Positions 1-6,809 of a DNA stretch of 9,834 bases are shown here, in pieces (position 1 is the stretch's first letter; each line of letters opens with the position of its first letter). The notes beneath the pieces were generated by a model. That model was not told the origin of the DNA. It searched no databases and was given only the letters and a program-made list of their open reading frames with translations. The DNA is taken from positions 1 through 9,834 of the forward strand of contig CALGOZ010000092.1 of the NCBI GenBank assembly GCA_937960785.1. The letters run 5' to 3'. The translations under genes were made by a program, and so were the position numbers. Source of the DNA: an uncultured Pseudogracilibacillus sp. GTDB taxonomy: Bacteria; Bacillota; Bacilli; Bacillales; Amphibacillaceae.

Positions 1-12
1 CTTTTTCAAATT

Positions 13-188
13 CTGTATACAGTAGGCGTACTTCCTGTAAACGGGATAAATATTCTATATACAGCATCCTCACTTACTGTAAACAAACTTTAAAACCGTA
101 TACAGCAGTTACTCGTAGTGTAAACGGAAGCCCGCATTCTAAAACAAGAGCTCGATTTACTATATACAGATTTAAAATTCGCTTACAG
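13..188. repeat. Degenerate array of short dyads (TATACAG-N12-CTGTAAAC)
   Basis: Three units each pair TATACAG with a CTGTAAAC-like half after exactly 12 bases: 16-22 with 35-42, 58-64 with 77-84, and 99-105 with 118-125 (last half GTGTAAAC). The starts of the first halves are 42 and 41 bp apart. A looser fourth copy has TATACAG at 163-169 and an inverted half (TTACAG) at 183-188. The halves are roughly inverse to each other, so each unit is an imperfect palindrome; 13-22 (CTGTATACAG) is itself a perfect 10-bp palindrome. No coding frame is supported here. It could be an intergenic repeat family of the genome or a set of protein-binding sites; the sequence does not say which. Confidence 0.6.
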
Positions 189-263
189 TAACGTTCCTCA
201 TTTTATTCTAGGCTAGAAAACTTTCACAAGAGATACGGAATGTTGCGCTTACTTCTTAACTTC

Positions 264-345
264 GGTCTAATTTATCCTTTAGCAATTATTTCCAATCATT
301 ATGAAAGGTGTAGGCATTTCTTTACTTTTGGTCTAACTTGTCCTT
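264..345 (+). repeat. Direct repeat pair upstream of spoIVFA
   Basis: GGTCTAATTTATCCTT at 264-279 recurs as GGTCTAACTTGTCCTT at 330-345, 14 of 16 bases identical and 66 bp apart. The downstream copy overlaps the proposed -35 element of the spoIVFA promoter. This may be a small duplication or a pair of regulator sites; nothing more can be said from one sequence. Confidence 0.45.
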
Positions 346-359
346 CTCCTTCATATAAT
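331..359 (+). promoter_or_regulatory. Candidate sigma-E promoter of spoIVFA-spoIVFB
   Basis: CATATAAT at 352-359 matches 7 of 8 bases of the sigma-E -10 pattern CATACAAT. GTCTAACT at 331-338, 13 bases upstream, is a weaker -35 match. In B. subtilis the spoIVF operon is transcribed by sigma-E in the mother cell, so position and family knowledge agree. The site lies about 30 bp upstream of the spoIVFA start codon. This is pattern matching only. Confidence 0.4.
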
Positions 360-388
360 GCAGTAAATGGGAGTGAGGATGAGGACAA

Positions 389-1168
389 ATGAATAAACAA
401 ATCAAGCAAATTCGCCAATCAATTCGTGAACGAAAAAAACAGCGCCATTTCGAACGACAAGTAAAACAACCGATCGTCCGCCATGAAACGATTACCGATG
501 AAGAGCGACACGGCTTTTATAATGAAACGTTTCATCAAGAAACACCGACAAAAAAAGGTGAGGAGATTCGCATATTTTCCTCCTCTTTAGGACTGCAATT
601 TTTTGGGGCACTTTTATTTATCGGTTTTTGTGCCTTTATATTTCAAACAGAGTTACGTACTTTAGAAAAACCAAAGCAATTGTTAGAAGAAGCATTAACG
701 GAGCATTTTCCATTTGCGGCAGTCCATGACTGGTACGTACAAACGCTAGGTGCGCCGTTATCCTTAGTCCCACAAGAGACGGCGCCTACTCTTTCAGATC
801 AATCGTTTATCGTACCGGTTGTCGGTGAAGTGGTCGAAAGTTTTAATGTAAATGGAACGGGCATTCAAATTATGCCACCTAGAGAAAGTGAAGTCCGTGC
901 AGTAGATAAAGGAATCGTCATTTTCGCGGGGAATACGAAAGAAACCGAACGAACGGTAATGATTCAACATGCTGATCGGAGTGTAACTACTTACGGAAAA
1001 TTAAGTAATGTACATGTTCATCTATTTCAGACAGTACATGCTAACGAAGTGATTGGCAGGATCGATCCTAAAGAAACCGAAGAGACTCTCTTTTTTTCCA
1101 TCGAGCAAAAAAATGGCTACATTGATCCAGTAAAAGTAATCAATGTCGATGGGAAGCAAACGCATTGA
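389..1168 (+). CDS. spoIVFA: SpoIVFA, stage IV sporulation protein FA (regulator of the SpoIVFB protease)
   Basis: This 259-residue protein has a basic N-terminal cytoplasmic part, one membrane helix at about residues 67-86, and a C-terminal M23/LytM-like domain at about 141-250. In B. subtilis SpoIVFA sits in the outer forespore membrane, holds SpoIVFB and BofA together and keeps the protease inactive until the SpoIVB signal arrives. The M23 domain appears catalytically dead. The usual HxxxD zinc motif is replaced by GIQIMP near 158-163, and the usual LHFEI strand reads LFFSI near 234-238. That fits a scaffold role rather than wall hydrolysis. The start is supported by a GAGGAT/GAGGA purine stretch just upstream. 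The gene directly precedes spoIVFB, 36 bases away, and the pair is probably co-transcribed. Confidence 0.9.
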   Translation: MNKQIKQIRQSIRERKKQRHFERQVKQPIVRHETITDEERHGFYNETFHQETPTKKGEEIRIFSSSLGLQFFGALLFIGFCAFIFQTELRTLEKPKQLLEEALTEHFPFAAVHDWYVQTLGAPLSLVPQETAPTLSDQSFIVPVVGEVVESFNVNGTGIQIMPPRESEVRAVDKGIVIFAGNTKETERTVMIQHADRSVTTYGKLSNVHVHLFQTVHANEVIGRIDPKETEETLFFSIEQKNGYIDPVKVINVDGKQTH

Positions 1169-1210
1169 ACAACTTCTTTAATAACCCAAAAGTAAAGGTG
1201 ATTAATGTCG

Positions 1211-2056
1211 ATGGTAAATTACAGTAAATTTCAATTTCACCCAACATTAATTTTTTTCATTTTTATTTCTTTTTTAACTGGTACGTTCGTGCAATTATTT
1301 ATATTACTAGGCATCGTCCTTTGGCATGAGTTGGGACATTTTTTTACGGCAAAATTCTTTCGTTGGCGGATCGACCGCGTAGTCCTATGGGCTTTTGGTG
1401 GCGTAATGAAAACGGACGAGCAAGGTACAAGACCGTTAAAAGAGGAAATAATTGTAACCCTTTTCGGTCCCTTACAACATTTGTTCATCTATATCGTTAC
1501 AGTCTTTCTCGGATATGTCGAGCTAGCACCAACGACATTTATTTCTGACCTTCACAAGTATAATCTAATCGTCTTACTTTTTAATTTGCTTCCAATCTAT
1601 CCACTTGATGGTGGTAAGCTTGTTCTCTATATGTTAGGATTTTACCTTCCGTATCGAAAGTCGTATCGCATGATATTAACTTTTTCAATTCTTGCTATTA
1701 CACTTTTAGTTATTTTTCAATTGTTTTATTTGCCATTTACATTTACTGCGGTATTGCTACTCTTATTTTTGCTAGTCGAAGCGATCAAGGCTCGTAGAAA
1801 TGAATTTTACACTTTTATGCGCTTTTTGTTACAACGTTTTTATTTACAAAAATATACCCTTTCTATCGAACGTATAGAAGCATCTAAAGAAACTAAGTTA
1901 ATCGATATATTCAATCGATTTTATCGAAATAAATACCACCATATTTACATTAATTCCTCAAATTATATTTCCGAAAAAGATACACTACATTATTATTTTC
2001 ATAAACAGCATCCGCAAGCAACGATACAAGATGTAATTGAACTAGTCGGTAAATAA
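1211..2056 (+). CDS. spoIVFB: SpoIVFB, intramembrane metalloprotease that processes pro-sigma-K
   Basis: This is a site-2-protease-family (M50) membrane enzyme that cleaves pro-sigma-K in the mother cell. The zinc motif HELGH is at residues 39-43 and the third ligand Asp133 lies in NLLPIYPLDGG. Several hydrophobic helices span roughly residues 10-195. A soluble C-terminal part (about 200-281) corresponds to the CBS domain that binds pro-sigma-K and senses ATP in the family. The length, about 281 residues, is close to the 288 of B. subtilis. Two starts are possible: ATG at 1205 is only about 2 bases from the Shine-Dalgarno stretch AAAGGTGAT (1194-1202), while ATG at 1211 is 8 bases away, so I chose 1211. 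The gene follows spoIVFA, as in Bacillus. Confidence 0.93.
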   Translation: MVNYSKFQFHPTLIFFIFISFLTGTFVQLFILLGIVLWHELGHFFTAKFFRWRIDRVVLWAFGGVMKTDEQGTRPLKEEIIVTLFGPLQHLFIYIVTVFLGYVELAPTTFISDLHKYNLIVLLFNLLPIYPLDGGKLVLYMLGFYLPYRKSYRMILTFSILAITLLVIFQLFYLPFTFTAVLLLLFLLVEAIKARRNEFYTFMRFLLQRFYLQKYTLSIERIEASKETKLIDIFNRFYRNKYHHIYINSSNYISEKDTLHYYFHKQHPQATIQDVIELVGK

Positions 2057-2160
2057 AACTTGTTAATAAATAAACCGGACCGTATCCTTGCCTTTTTATA
2101 AAATTAATTCGCAAACAATAAATGCTTACCGCTTTAAAAGACAAAAAAGGGGGAGCTTCC

Positions 2161-2985
2161 ATGGATCTTCGTGAATTATTTGTTTCATTTGTTCTTGGGC
2201 TCGTCGAAGGTTTGACCGAGTTTATTCCCGTATCTTCAACGGGGCATATGATTATCGTCGATGATTTGCTCTTACAATCTTATCTTGTCCTCGGGTCGTA
2301 CGAACTTGCAAATACGTTTAAAGTTGTCATTCAATTTGGATCAATTCTCGCCGTCGTCATTATTTTTTGGAAGCGATTGAAAACGATGATTTTACATAGC
2401 ATCCATCGGGACGAAAAAGAAGAAGAACATCTGAAATTATCCCACATCATCATCGGCCTTATCCCAGCGATGATTGCTGGCTTATTATTAGAGCCTGTAA
2501 TTGATGCATACCTTTTTCGAATCGAAACGGTAATTATTGGCTTATTACTCGGGGCGTTGCTAATGTTTGTAGCCGATCGTAATGAACAAAAGCCCGGACG
2601 CTCCCTCGATTCGATCACTTACAAGGACGCCTTTTTAATCGGATTGTATCAATGTCTCGCCCTTTGGCCAGGCTTTTCCCGATCGGGTGCTACTATTTCC
2701 GGGGGTGTCCTTTTCGGTTATTCCCACCGAGCGGCAGCGGACTTTACTTTTATTATGGCAGTGCCAATTATGTTCGGTGCAAGTGTCCTATCCCTTTATA
2801 AAAAGTGGGCCTTAGTTTCTGTAAAAGTTTTGCCTTTTTTTACAATCGGTTTTATAAGTGCCTTTATTTTTGCATACTTTTCAATTCGGTTTTTCTTAAG
2901 GTTAATCGACCGGATTAAATTAGCCCCCTTCGCCGGTTACCGAATTTTACTAGCTTGTCTTTTACTTGTACTTTATACGATGTAA
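2161..2985 (+). CDS. uppP: UppP (BacA-type) undecaprenyl-diphosphate phosphatase
   Basis: This integral membrane enzyme removes one phosphate from undecaprenyl diphosphate, recycling the lipid carrier of peptidoglycan synthesis; overproduction of family members gives bacitracin tolerance. Both family signatures are intact: EGLTEFIPVSSTGH at residues 16-29, and PGFSRSGAT at 170-178 with the conserved Arg174. The 274-residue length is typical. I take ATG 2161, preceded by AAGGGGGAG at a normal distance, rather than the ATG at 2122, which has no binding site and would add a 13-residue tail foreign to the family. In B. subtilis no uppP lies between spoIVFB and rplU, so it is an insertion relative to that order. 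A vegetative promoter was not clear in 2057-2160. Confidence 0.93.
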   Translation: MDLRELFVSFVLGLVEGLTEFIPVSSTGHMIIVDDLLLQSYLVLGSYELANTFKVVIQFGSILAVVIIFWKRLKTMILHSIHRDEKEEEHLKLSHIIIGLIPAMIAGLLLEPVIDAYLFRIETVIIGLLLGALLMFVADRNEQKPGRSLDSITYKDAFLIGLYQCLALWPGFSRSGATISGGVLFGYSHRAAADFTFIMAVPIMFGASVLSLYKKWALVSVKVLPFFTIGFISAFIFAYFSIRFFLRLIDRIKLAPFAGYRILLACLLLVLYTM

Positions 2986-3072
2986 TGTGAATTAAGTATT
3001 TTAACAGAAAAGCTTAAAGCGATGAAGATAAGATATGGACATTCCTAAAACAAAAAGAAAACTTCCTCACCA

Positions 3073-3101
3073 TTGACAATAACAAAAATTCATGTTATTA
3101 T
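3073..3101 (+). promoter_or_regulatory. Sigma-A promoter of the rplU operon
   Basis: TTGACA at 3073-3078 is a perfect -35 element. TATTAT at 3096-3101 is a 5-of-6 -10 element, and the spacer is exactly 17 bases. Transcription should start near 3108, just upstream of the structured L21 leader. It is the strongest promoter-like sequence I found in the window, as expected for ribosomal protein genes. Confidence 0.8.
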
Positions 3102-3107
3102 TTCAAT

Positions 3108-3198
3108 GTTAAACCAACGTAGCACCAGTGCTACAACCGCTCAGAACAGGTCTGAAACCCTATTTACATAGGTACCTGCATGGCGAGTCTTAGTATAT
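3108..3198 (+). ncRNA. L21 leader (ribosomal protein leader RNA upstream of rplU)
   Basis: The untranslated leader contains three consecutive small hairpins. The first is GTAGCA/TGCTAC around CCAG (3119-3134), the second TCAGA/TCTGA (3141-3155), and the third CCTAT/ATAGG around TTAC (3159-3172). They are followed by a conserved-looking stretch, CCTGCATGGCGAGTC, ending shortly before the Shine-Dalgarno AGGAGGTG (3199-3206). Order, position and the CGCTCAGAACAGGT segment match the Firmicutes L21 leader, thought to let L21 regulate its own operon. The exact 5' and 3' limits are estimates. Confidence 0.8.
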
Positions 3199-3211
3199 AG
3201 GAGGTGCAAAT

Positions 3212-3520
3212 ATGTACGCAATTATTGAAACAGGCGGAAAACAAGTTAAAGTAACTGAAGGCCAAGAAATTTACGTTGAAAAAATCGACGCAGAAGCAGA
3301 TGAAAAAGTAACTTTCGATAAAGTACTTTTCGTTGGTGGCGACGACGTAAAAGTTGGTGCACCATACGTCGACGGTGCAACAGTCGAAGCGAAAGTCGAA
3401 AAACAAGGTCGTCAGAAAAAAATTACAGTTTTCAAATATAAGCCTAAGAAAAACTACAGTCGTAAACAAGGTCATCGTCAGCCTTACACGAAACTAGTAA
3501 TCGAAAAGATTAACGCATAA
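3212..3520 (+). CDS. rplU: Large-subunit ribosomal protein L21 (bL21)
   Basis: This 102-residue protein has the normal bL21 length and begins MYAIIETGGKQVKV, the family signature. The basic C-terminal half includes the KKNYSRKQGHRQ-type RNA-binding stretch that contacts 23S rRNA. It is the first gene of the rplU-prp-rpmA operon, has a strong AGGAGGTG binding site and is preceded by the L21 leader. The next gene, prp, starts 13 bases after its stop. Confidence 0.98.
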   Translation: MYAIIETGGKQVKVTEGQEIYVEKIDAEADEKVTFDKVLFVGGDDVKVGAPYVDGATVEAKVEKQGRQKKITVFKYKPKKNYSRKQGHRQPYTKLVIEKINA

Positions 3521-3533
3521 AGAAGGCGACGGA

Positions 3534-3875
3534 ATGATTAACGTTACAATTTGTCGAAAAAATAGTCATATACAATCTTTCGAAATAAGTGGACATGCAA
3601 ATAGCGGTCCTTATGGATATGACCTCGTCTGCGCCGCAGTTTCAGCTGTTTCTTTCGGAGCGGTAAATGCCGCCTTAACCTTAAGTGGGTCTGAACTTGA
3701 TATTACTCAAGGAGGCGAGGGTGGTTACTTAGCCGTAGCGATACCGGAAAAGGCGACAGACGAACAACGAAAGAAGATATATGACGCCTTTGAAGTAATG
3801 TTTATTTCGTTACAAACGATAGAACGGGATTATAGCCAATTTATAAAAATTGAGGAGGTGTCTTCGTCATGTTAA
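3534..3875 (+). CDS. prp: Prp, cysteine protease that trims ribosomal protein L27 (YsxB)
   Basis: Firmicutes Prp removes the N-terminal extension of L27, a step shown to be essential in Staphylococcus aureus. The protein is 113 residues. The proposed catalytic pair is visible: His21 in SGHANSG and Cys33 in YDLVCAAVSA. The gene lies between rplU and rpmA, as always in this group, and its last bases overlap the start of rpmA by 7 bases, which suggests translational coupling of protease and substrate. The ribosome binding site (GAAGGCGACGGA) is weaker than those of its two neighbours, in keeping with a need for less enzyme than ribosomal protein. Confidence 0.93.
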   Translation: MINVTICRKNSHIQSFEISGHANSGPYGYDLVCAAVSAVSFGAVNAALTLSGSELDITQGGEGGYLAVAIPEKATDEQRKKIYDAFEVMFISLQTIERDYSQFIKIEEVSSSC

Positions 3876-4153
3876 GATTAGACTTACAATTCTTCGCTCA
3901 GAAAAAAGGAGCAGGAAGTACACGAAACGGTCGTGACTCACACTCGAAACGTCTCGGTGCGAAGCGAGCTGATGGACAGTTTGTAACAAGTGGATCAATC
4001 TTATATCGCCAACGCGGTACAAAAATCTACCCAGGTACGAACGTCGGTCGCGGTAAAGATGACACACTCTTTGCACTTACAGATGGAGTCGTTCGTTTTG
4101 AACCGTACGGACGTAACCGCAAAAAGGTAAGTGTCTACGCACAAGAAGCATAA
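3869..4153 (+). CDS. rpmA: Large-subunit ribosomal protein L27 (bL27) with cleavable N-terminus
   Basis: This 94-residue bL27 starts MLRLDLQFFAQKKGAG. The first nine residues are the Firmicutes extension cleaved after LQFF by Prp, leaving AQKKGAG as the mature N-terminus that reaches the peptidyl transferase centre. The rest (GSTRNGRDSHSKRLG and the GTxxxPGxNVGxGKDxTLFA region) is standard. A strong AGGAGGTG site lies at 3852-3859. In B. subtilis spo0B follows next; here a 164-base non-coding gap with a long hairpin precedes obg. Confidence 0.98.
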   Translation: MLRLDLQFFAQKKGAGSTRNGRDSHSKRLGAKRADGQFVTSGSILYRQRGTKIYPGTNVGRGKDDTLFALTDGVVRFEPYGRNRKKVSVYAQEA

Positions 4154-4168
4154 TGCGTGAAGATGAAT

Positions 4169-4270
4169 AAAATCGTTGTAAAGGGACTATTTTAAAATGT
4201 TCTGTCTACAATAGAGTCATAACCGACCTCTAACGTAGCAGACATTTGAATATAACTTTACAACGATTTT
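4169..4270. repeat. Long inverted repeat (about 102 bp cruciform) between rpmA and obg
   Basis: A perfect 15-bp inverted repeat (AAAATCGTTGTAAAG at 4169-4183 and its complement at 4256-4270) encloses a second paired region. There AAATGT-CTG-CTAC (4195-4209, with two one-base bulges) pairs with 4235-4247, and AGAG (4213-4216) faces CTCT (4228-4231). The whole segment folds into one long imperfect hairpin, and its right arm runs into a T tract. It could be an attenuator or terminator separating rpmA from obg, a processed mRNA structure, or a small non-autonomous element (MITE). I see no convincing target-site duplication. Confidence 0.65.
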
Positions 4271-4317
4271 TTATTATAAAAAATTCGGTTTAAGATTAAA
4301 TAGAATGAGGTGAAACG

Positions 4318-5592
4318 ATGTTTGTCGATCACGTAACCGTACACGTTAAAGCCGGAGATGGAGGAAATGGAATCGTTGCCTTCCGCCGGGAAAAATACGT
4401 CCCCAAAGGCGGACCAGCGGGAGGAGACGGGGGAAATGGTGGCGATATAATCTTCGAAGGTGACGAAGGATTAAATACGCTAATGGACTTCCGCTATCAA
4501 CGCCACTTAAAAGGTAACCGAGGCGAAAACGGAATGAGTAAAAGTAAACACGGAAAAGATGCCGAACCTCTAATTGTTCCAGTCCCACCAGGCACAACGG
4601 TATACGATCAAGAAACAGGGAAACTAATCGCCGACATTACCGAACACGGACAACAAGCTGTTATTGCTAAAGGAGGAAAAGGCGGACGCGGAAATATTCG
4701 TTTTGCAACTTCCCGCAACCCAGCTCCTAACTTAAGTGAAAATGGTGAACCCGGAGAAGAAAAGGAAATTCGTATCGAACTAAAATTAATCGCTGACGTC
4801 GGACTCGTCGGTTTTCCAAGCGTAGGTAAATCTACTTTGCTTTCCGTTGTTAGCGCAGCCCGACCAAAAATTGCCGATTATCCCTTCACGACTTTACAAC
4901 CGAATCTCGGTGTCGTCGATACAGAGGATCATCGAAGTTTTGTTATGGCGGACTTGCCAGGTTTAATCGAAGGGGCGCACGAAGGCGTTGGCTTAGGCCA
5001 TCAGTTCCTTCGACATATTGAAAGGACAAGATTGATCGTCCACATCGTCGATATGGCAAGTATGGAAGGCCGTGATCCCTATGAAGACTATGTCAAAATT
5101 AATGAAGAATTAAAACAATACGACATATCCTTAGCCGAACGACCGCAAATTGTTGTCGCTAATAAAATGGACATGCCCGAAGCTGAAGAAAATTTAAAAA
5201 AATTCAAAGAAAAACTTAATGATGATATCGAAGTATTCCCAATCTCCGCACTTACAAAAGACGGCTTACGCAACTTACTTTATGCGATTGCGGATAAGCT
5301 TGAGGAAATCCCGAAAGATTTCTCAATCGAAGCGGAAGAAGGAGTCGTATTTGAATACGAAGAAGACGAACCGGCCTTTACGATTTCCCGAGATGACGAC
5401 GGAGCTTTCGTCTTATCCGGAGAAAAAATTGAACGCATGTTCCATATGACAGACTTTTCAACTCAAGAAGGAGCCCAACGCTTCGCCCGTCAATTGCGTC
5501 GCTTAGGTGTAGATGACGCCTTGCGCGCCCGGGGGGCTGTTGATGGATCGACCGTTCGAATTCTCGATTTTGAATTTGACTTTATCGACTAA
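4318..5592 (+). CDS. obg: Obg (CgtA/ObgE) ribosome-associated GTPase
   Basis: This 424-residue essential GTPase acts in 50S subunit maturation and the stress and stringent response; in B. subtilis it is also required for sporulation initiation. Three domains are complete. The glycine-rich Obg fold covers about 1-158. The G domain has G1 GFPSVGKST at 165-173, G3 DLPG at 212-215, G4 NKMD at 282-285 and G5 ISA near 303. The C-terminal OCT domain covers about 340-424. A TGAGGTGA binding site lies 5 bases before the ATG. The gene normally follows spo0B in B. subtilis; here it directly follows the hairpin after rpmA. Confidence 0.98.
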   Translation: MFVDHVTVHVKAGDGGNGIVAFRREKYVPKGGPAGGDGGNGGDIIFEGDEGLNTLMDFRYQRHLKGNRGENGMSKSKHGKDAEPLIVPVPPGTTVYDQETGKLIADITEHGQQAVIAKGGKGGRGNIRFATSRNPAPNLSENGEPGEEKEIRIELKLIADVGLVGFPSVGKSTLLSVVSAARPKIADYPFTTLQPNLGVVDTEDHRSFVMADLPGLIEGAHEGVGLGHQFLRHIERTRLIVHIVDMASMEGRDPYEDYVKINEELKQYDISLAERPQIVVANKMDMPEAEENLKKFKEKLNDDIEVFPISALTKDGLRNLLYAIADKLEEIPKDFSIEAEEGVVFEYEEDEPAFTISRDDDGAFVLSGEKIERMFHMTDFSTQEGAQRFARQLRRLGVDDALRARGAVDGSTVRILDFEFDFID

Positions 5593-5622
5593 AAGGATAA
5601 TATTAGCGAAGTTAATAAAACT

Positions 5623-5651
5623 TTGATAAAGTAAACACATATATTTATATT
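5623..5651 (+). promoter_or_regulatory. Candidate sigma-A promoter of pheA
   Basis: TTGATA at 5623-5628 and TATATT at 5646-5651 each match five of six consensus bases and are 17 bases apart. A start near 5658 would leave a leader of under 40 bases, too short for a T-box or attenuator. Read-through from obg is also possible, since no clear terminator lies between the two genes. Confidence 0.5.
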
Positions 5652-5694
5652 TAGTTTTGATGTGATAGGAAATGAATGGGGGAACAAGTATTCA

Positions 5695-6555
5695 ATGAAA
5701 ATAGGATATTTAGGGCCGAAAGGGACTTTTACAAAACTTGCAGTCGATGCCGCTTTTAATGGGGATAATAAAATACCTTTCCGAACGATACCACAAGTGA
5801 TCGATGCAGTAGACGAAGGGGAAATTGATATCGGAGTCATCCCGATTGAAAATGCCATTGAAGGAACGGTTCACTTAGCAATCGATTATTTAGTACACCA
5901 AGTACGTTTACCAATCATTGCAGAAATCGTCGTCCCCATTCAACAAAACTTATTAGTACACCAAGACTTTGAAGGCGATATAATGACGATTGAGGAAGTT
6001 CATTCCCATCGTCACGCTATCGCCCAATGTCAACAATATATACATAAGCAACTACCAGATGCGGAAATTCATTATACAAACTCAACCGGAAGTGCAGCGG
6101 AAATGGTTAGTAAAAAGAATCGTCCAATCGCCGCAATCGGCAATATTTTAGCAGCAAAAGAATTTAATTTAAAAATCTTAGAAGAAAATATTCATGATTA
6201 TCCGAATAATCATACACGCTTTTTTGTCTTGGCAAAGGAGTCGACAAAAGTAAACATTGCTCACAAGAAGGATTTAGAAAAAACAACCTTACTCGTCACT
6301 TTACCAGAAGACCGAGCAGGGGTTTTACACCAAGTGTTGTCCGCTTTCGCCTGGAGGCAGATGAACCTTTCTAAAATTGAATCACGTCCAATGAAAACTG
6401 GTTTAGGAAACTATTTCTTCCTGATCGACGTTGATGAACCTTATGATGATGCACTTTTCCCAGGGGTTCAAGGGGAGCTTAGGGCCCTTGATTGCGATGT
6501 CACAATTTTGGGAACCTATCCTGTGTACCATTTAGACAGAGATAAACTAAAATAA
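5695..6555 (+). CDS. pheA: Prephenate dehydratase (phenylalanine biosynthesis)
   Basis: This cytoplasmic enzyme converts prephenate to phenylpyruvate, the step before phenylalanine. The 286-residue monofunctional form has a catalytic domain (about 1-183) with GYLGPKGTFT at 4-13, PIENAIEGTV at 50-59 and the catalytic TRF at 174-176. A regulatory ACT domain (about 198-280) carries the phenylalanine-binding GVLH (209-212) and ESRP (229-232). There is no chorismate mutase domain. I chose ATG 5695, which has TGGGGGA 12 bases upstream and the family's usual MKIGYLGPKGTF start; the in-frame GTG at 5662 is less likely. One segment usually reading SHPQA is SHRHA here (104-108). pheB, its usual upstream partner, is missing. 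Confidence 0.96.
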   Translation: MKIGYLGPKGTFTKLAVDAAFNGDNKIPFRTIPQVIDAVDEGEIDIGVIPIENAIEGTVHLAIDYLVHQVRLPIIAEIVVPIQQNLLVHQDFEGDIMTIEEVHSHRHAIAQCQQYIHKQLPDAEIHYTNSTGSAAEMVSKKNRPIAAIGNILAAKEFNLKILEENIHDYPNNHTRFFVLAKESTKVNIAHKKDLEKTTLLVTLPEDRAGVLHQVLSAFAWRQMNLSKIESRPMKTGLGNYFFLIDVDEPYDDALFPGVQGELRALDCDVTILGTYPVYHLDRDKLK

Positions 6556-6809
6556 AACGTATACGTAGATATGAAAAGCTTATATTCGTCTAGGAATCGT
6601 CTGTATCTTTTTTTAAAAAAACACCATATCTTGTTCGATTTTAGATATTGTTTAGTTTACTAATTTATAATCGAGGCAATACGAACATACAAATATGACT
6701 GTTATTCTTTTAACATGGAATCGTTATATATGTGTGATTAGATAACATGAATAAAGCTAGCAACACACTTTATCTTTCTAATTTTATCCATGTTGAAGGT
6801 AATATACCG
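6556..6809. other. AT-rich intergenic region without a supported gene
   Basis: I see no coding frame with a ribosome binding site here. A T tract at about 6607-6614 could mark the end of the pheA transcript, but no clean stem precedes it. A TATAAT hexamer at 6666-6671 lacks a recognisable -35 partner. An ATG at 6747 is in frame with the receiver remnant downstream but has no binding site, so 6747-6809 is treated as untranslated. Confidence 0.4.

Noticed and set aside
13..188. CRISPR array
   Set aside because: The conserved parts are only 7-8 bases and degenerate, too short for CRISPR repeats, and no cas gene is nearby.
2122..2160. Upstream ATG start for uppP
   Set aside because: No binding site lies before it, and the extra residues are not part of the family, whereas ATG 2161 has AAGGGGGAG at a proper distance.
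3164..3475. 103-residue - strand open frame
   Set aside because: It is the antisense shadow of rplU and its leader, rich in Phe and Cys as expected from reversed Lys- and Ala-rich codons.
5593..5694. T-box or attenuator leader for pheA
   Set aside because: The gap is only about 100 bases, and I see neither a T-box consensus nor a terminator-antiterminator pair.
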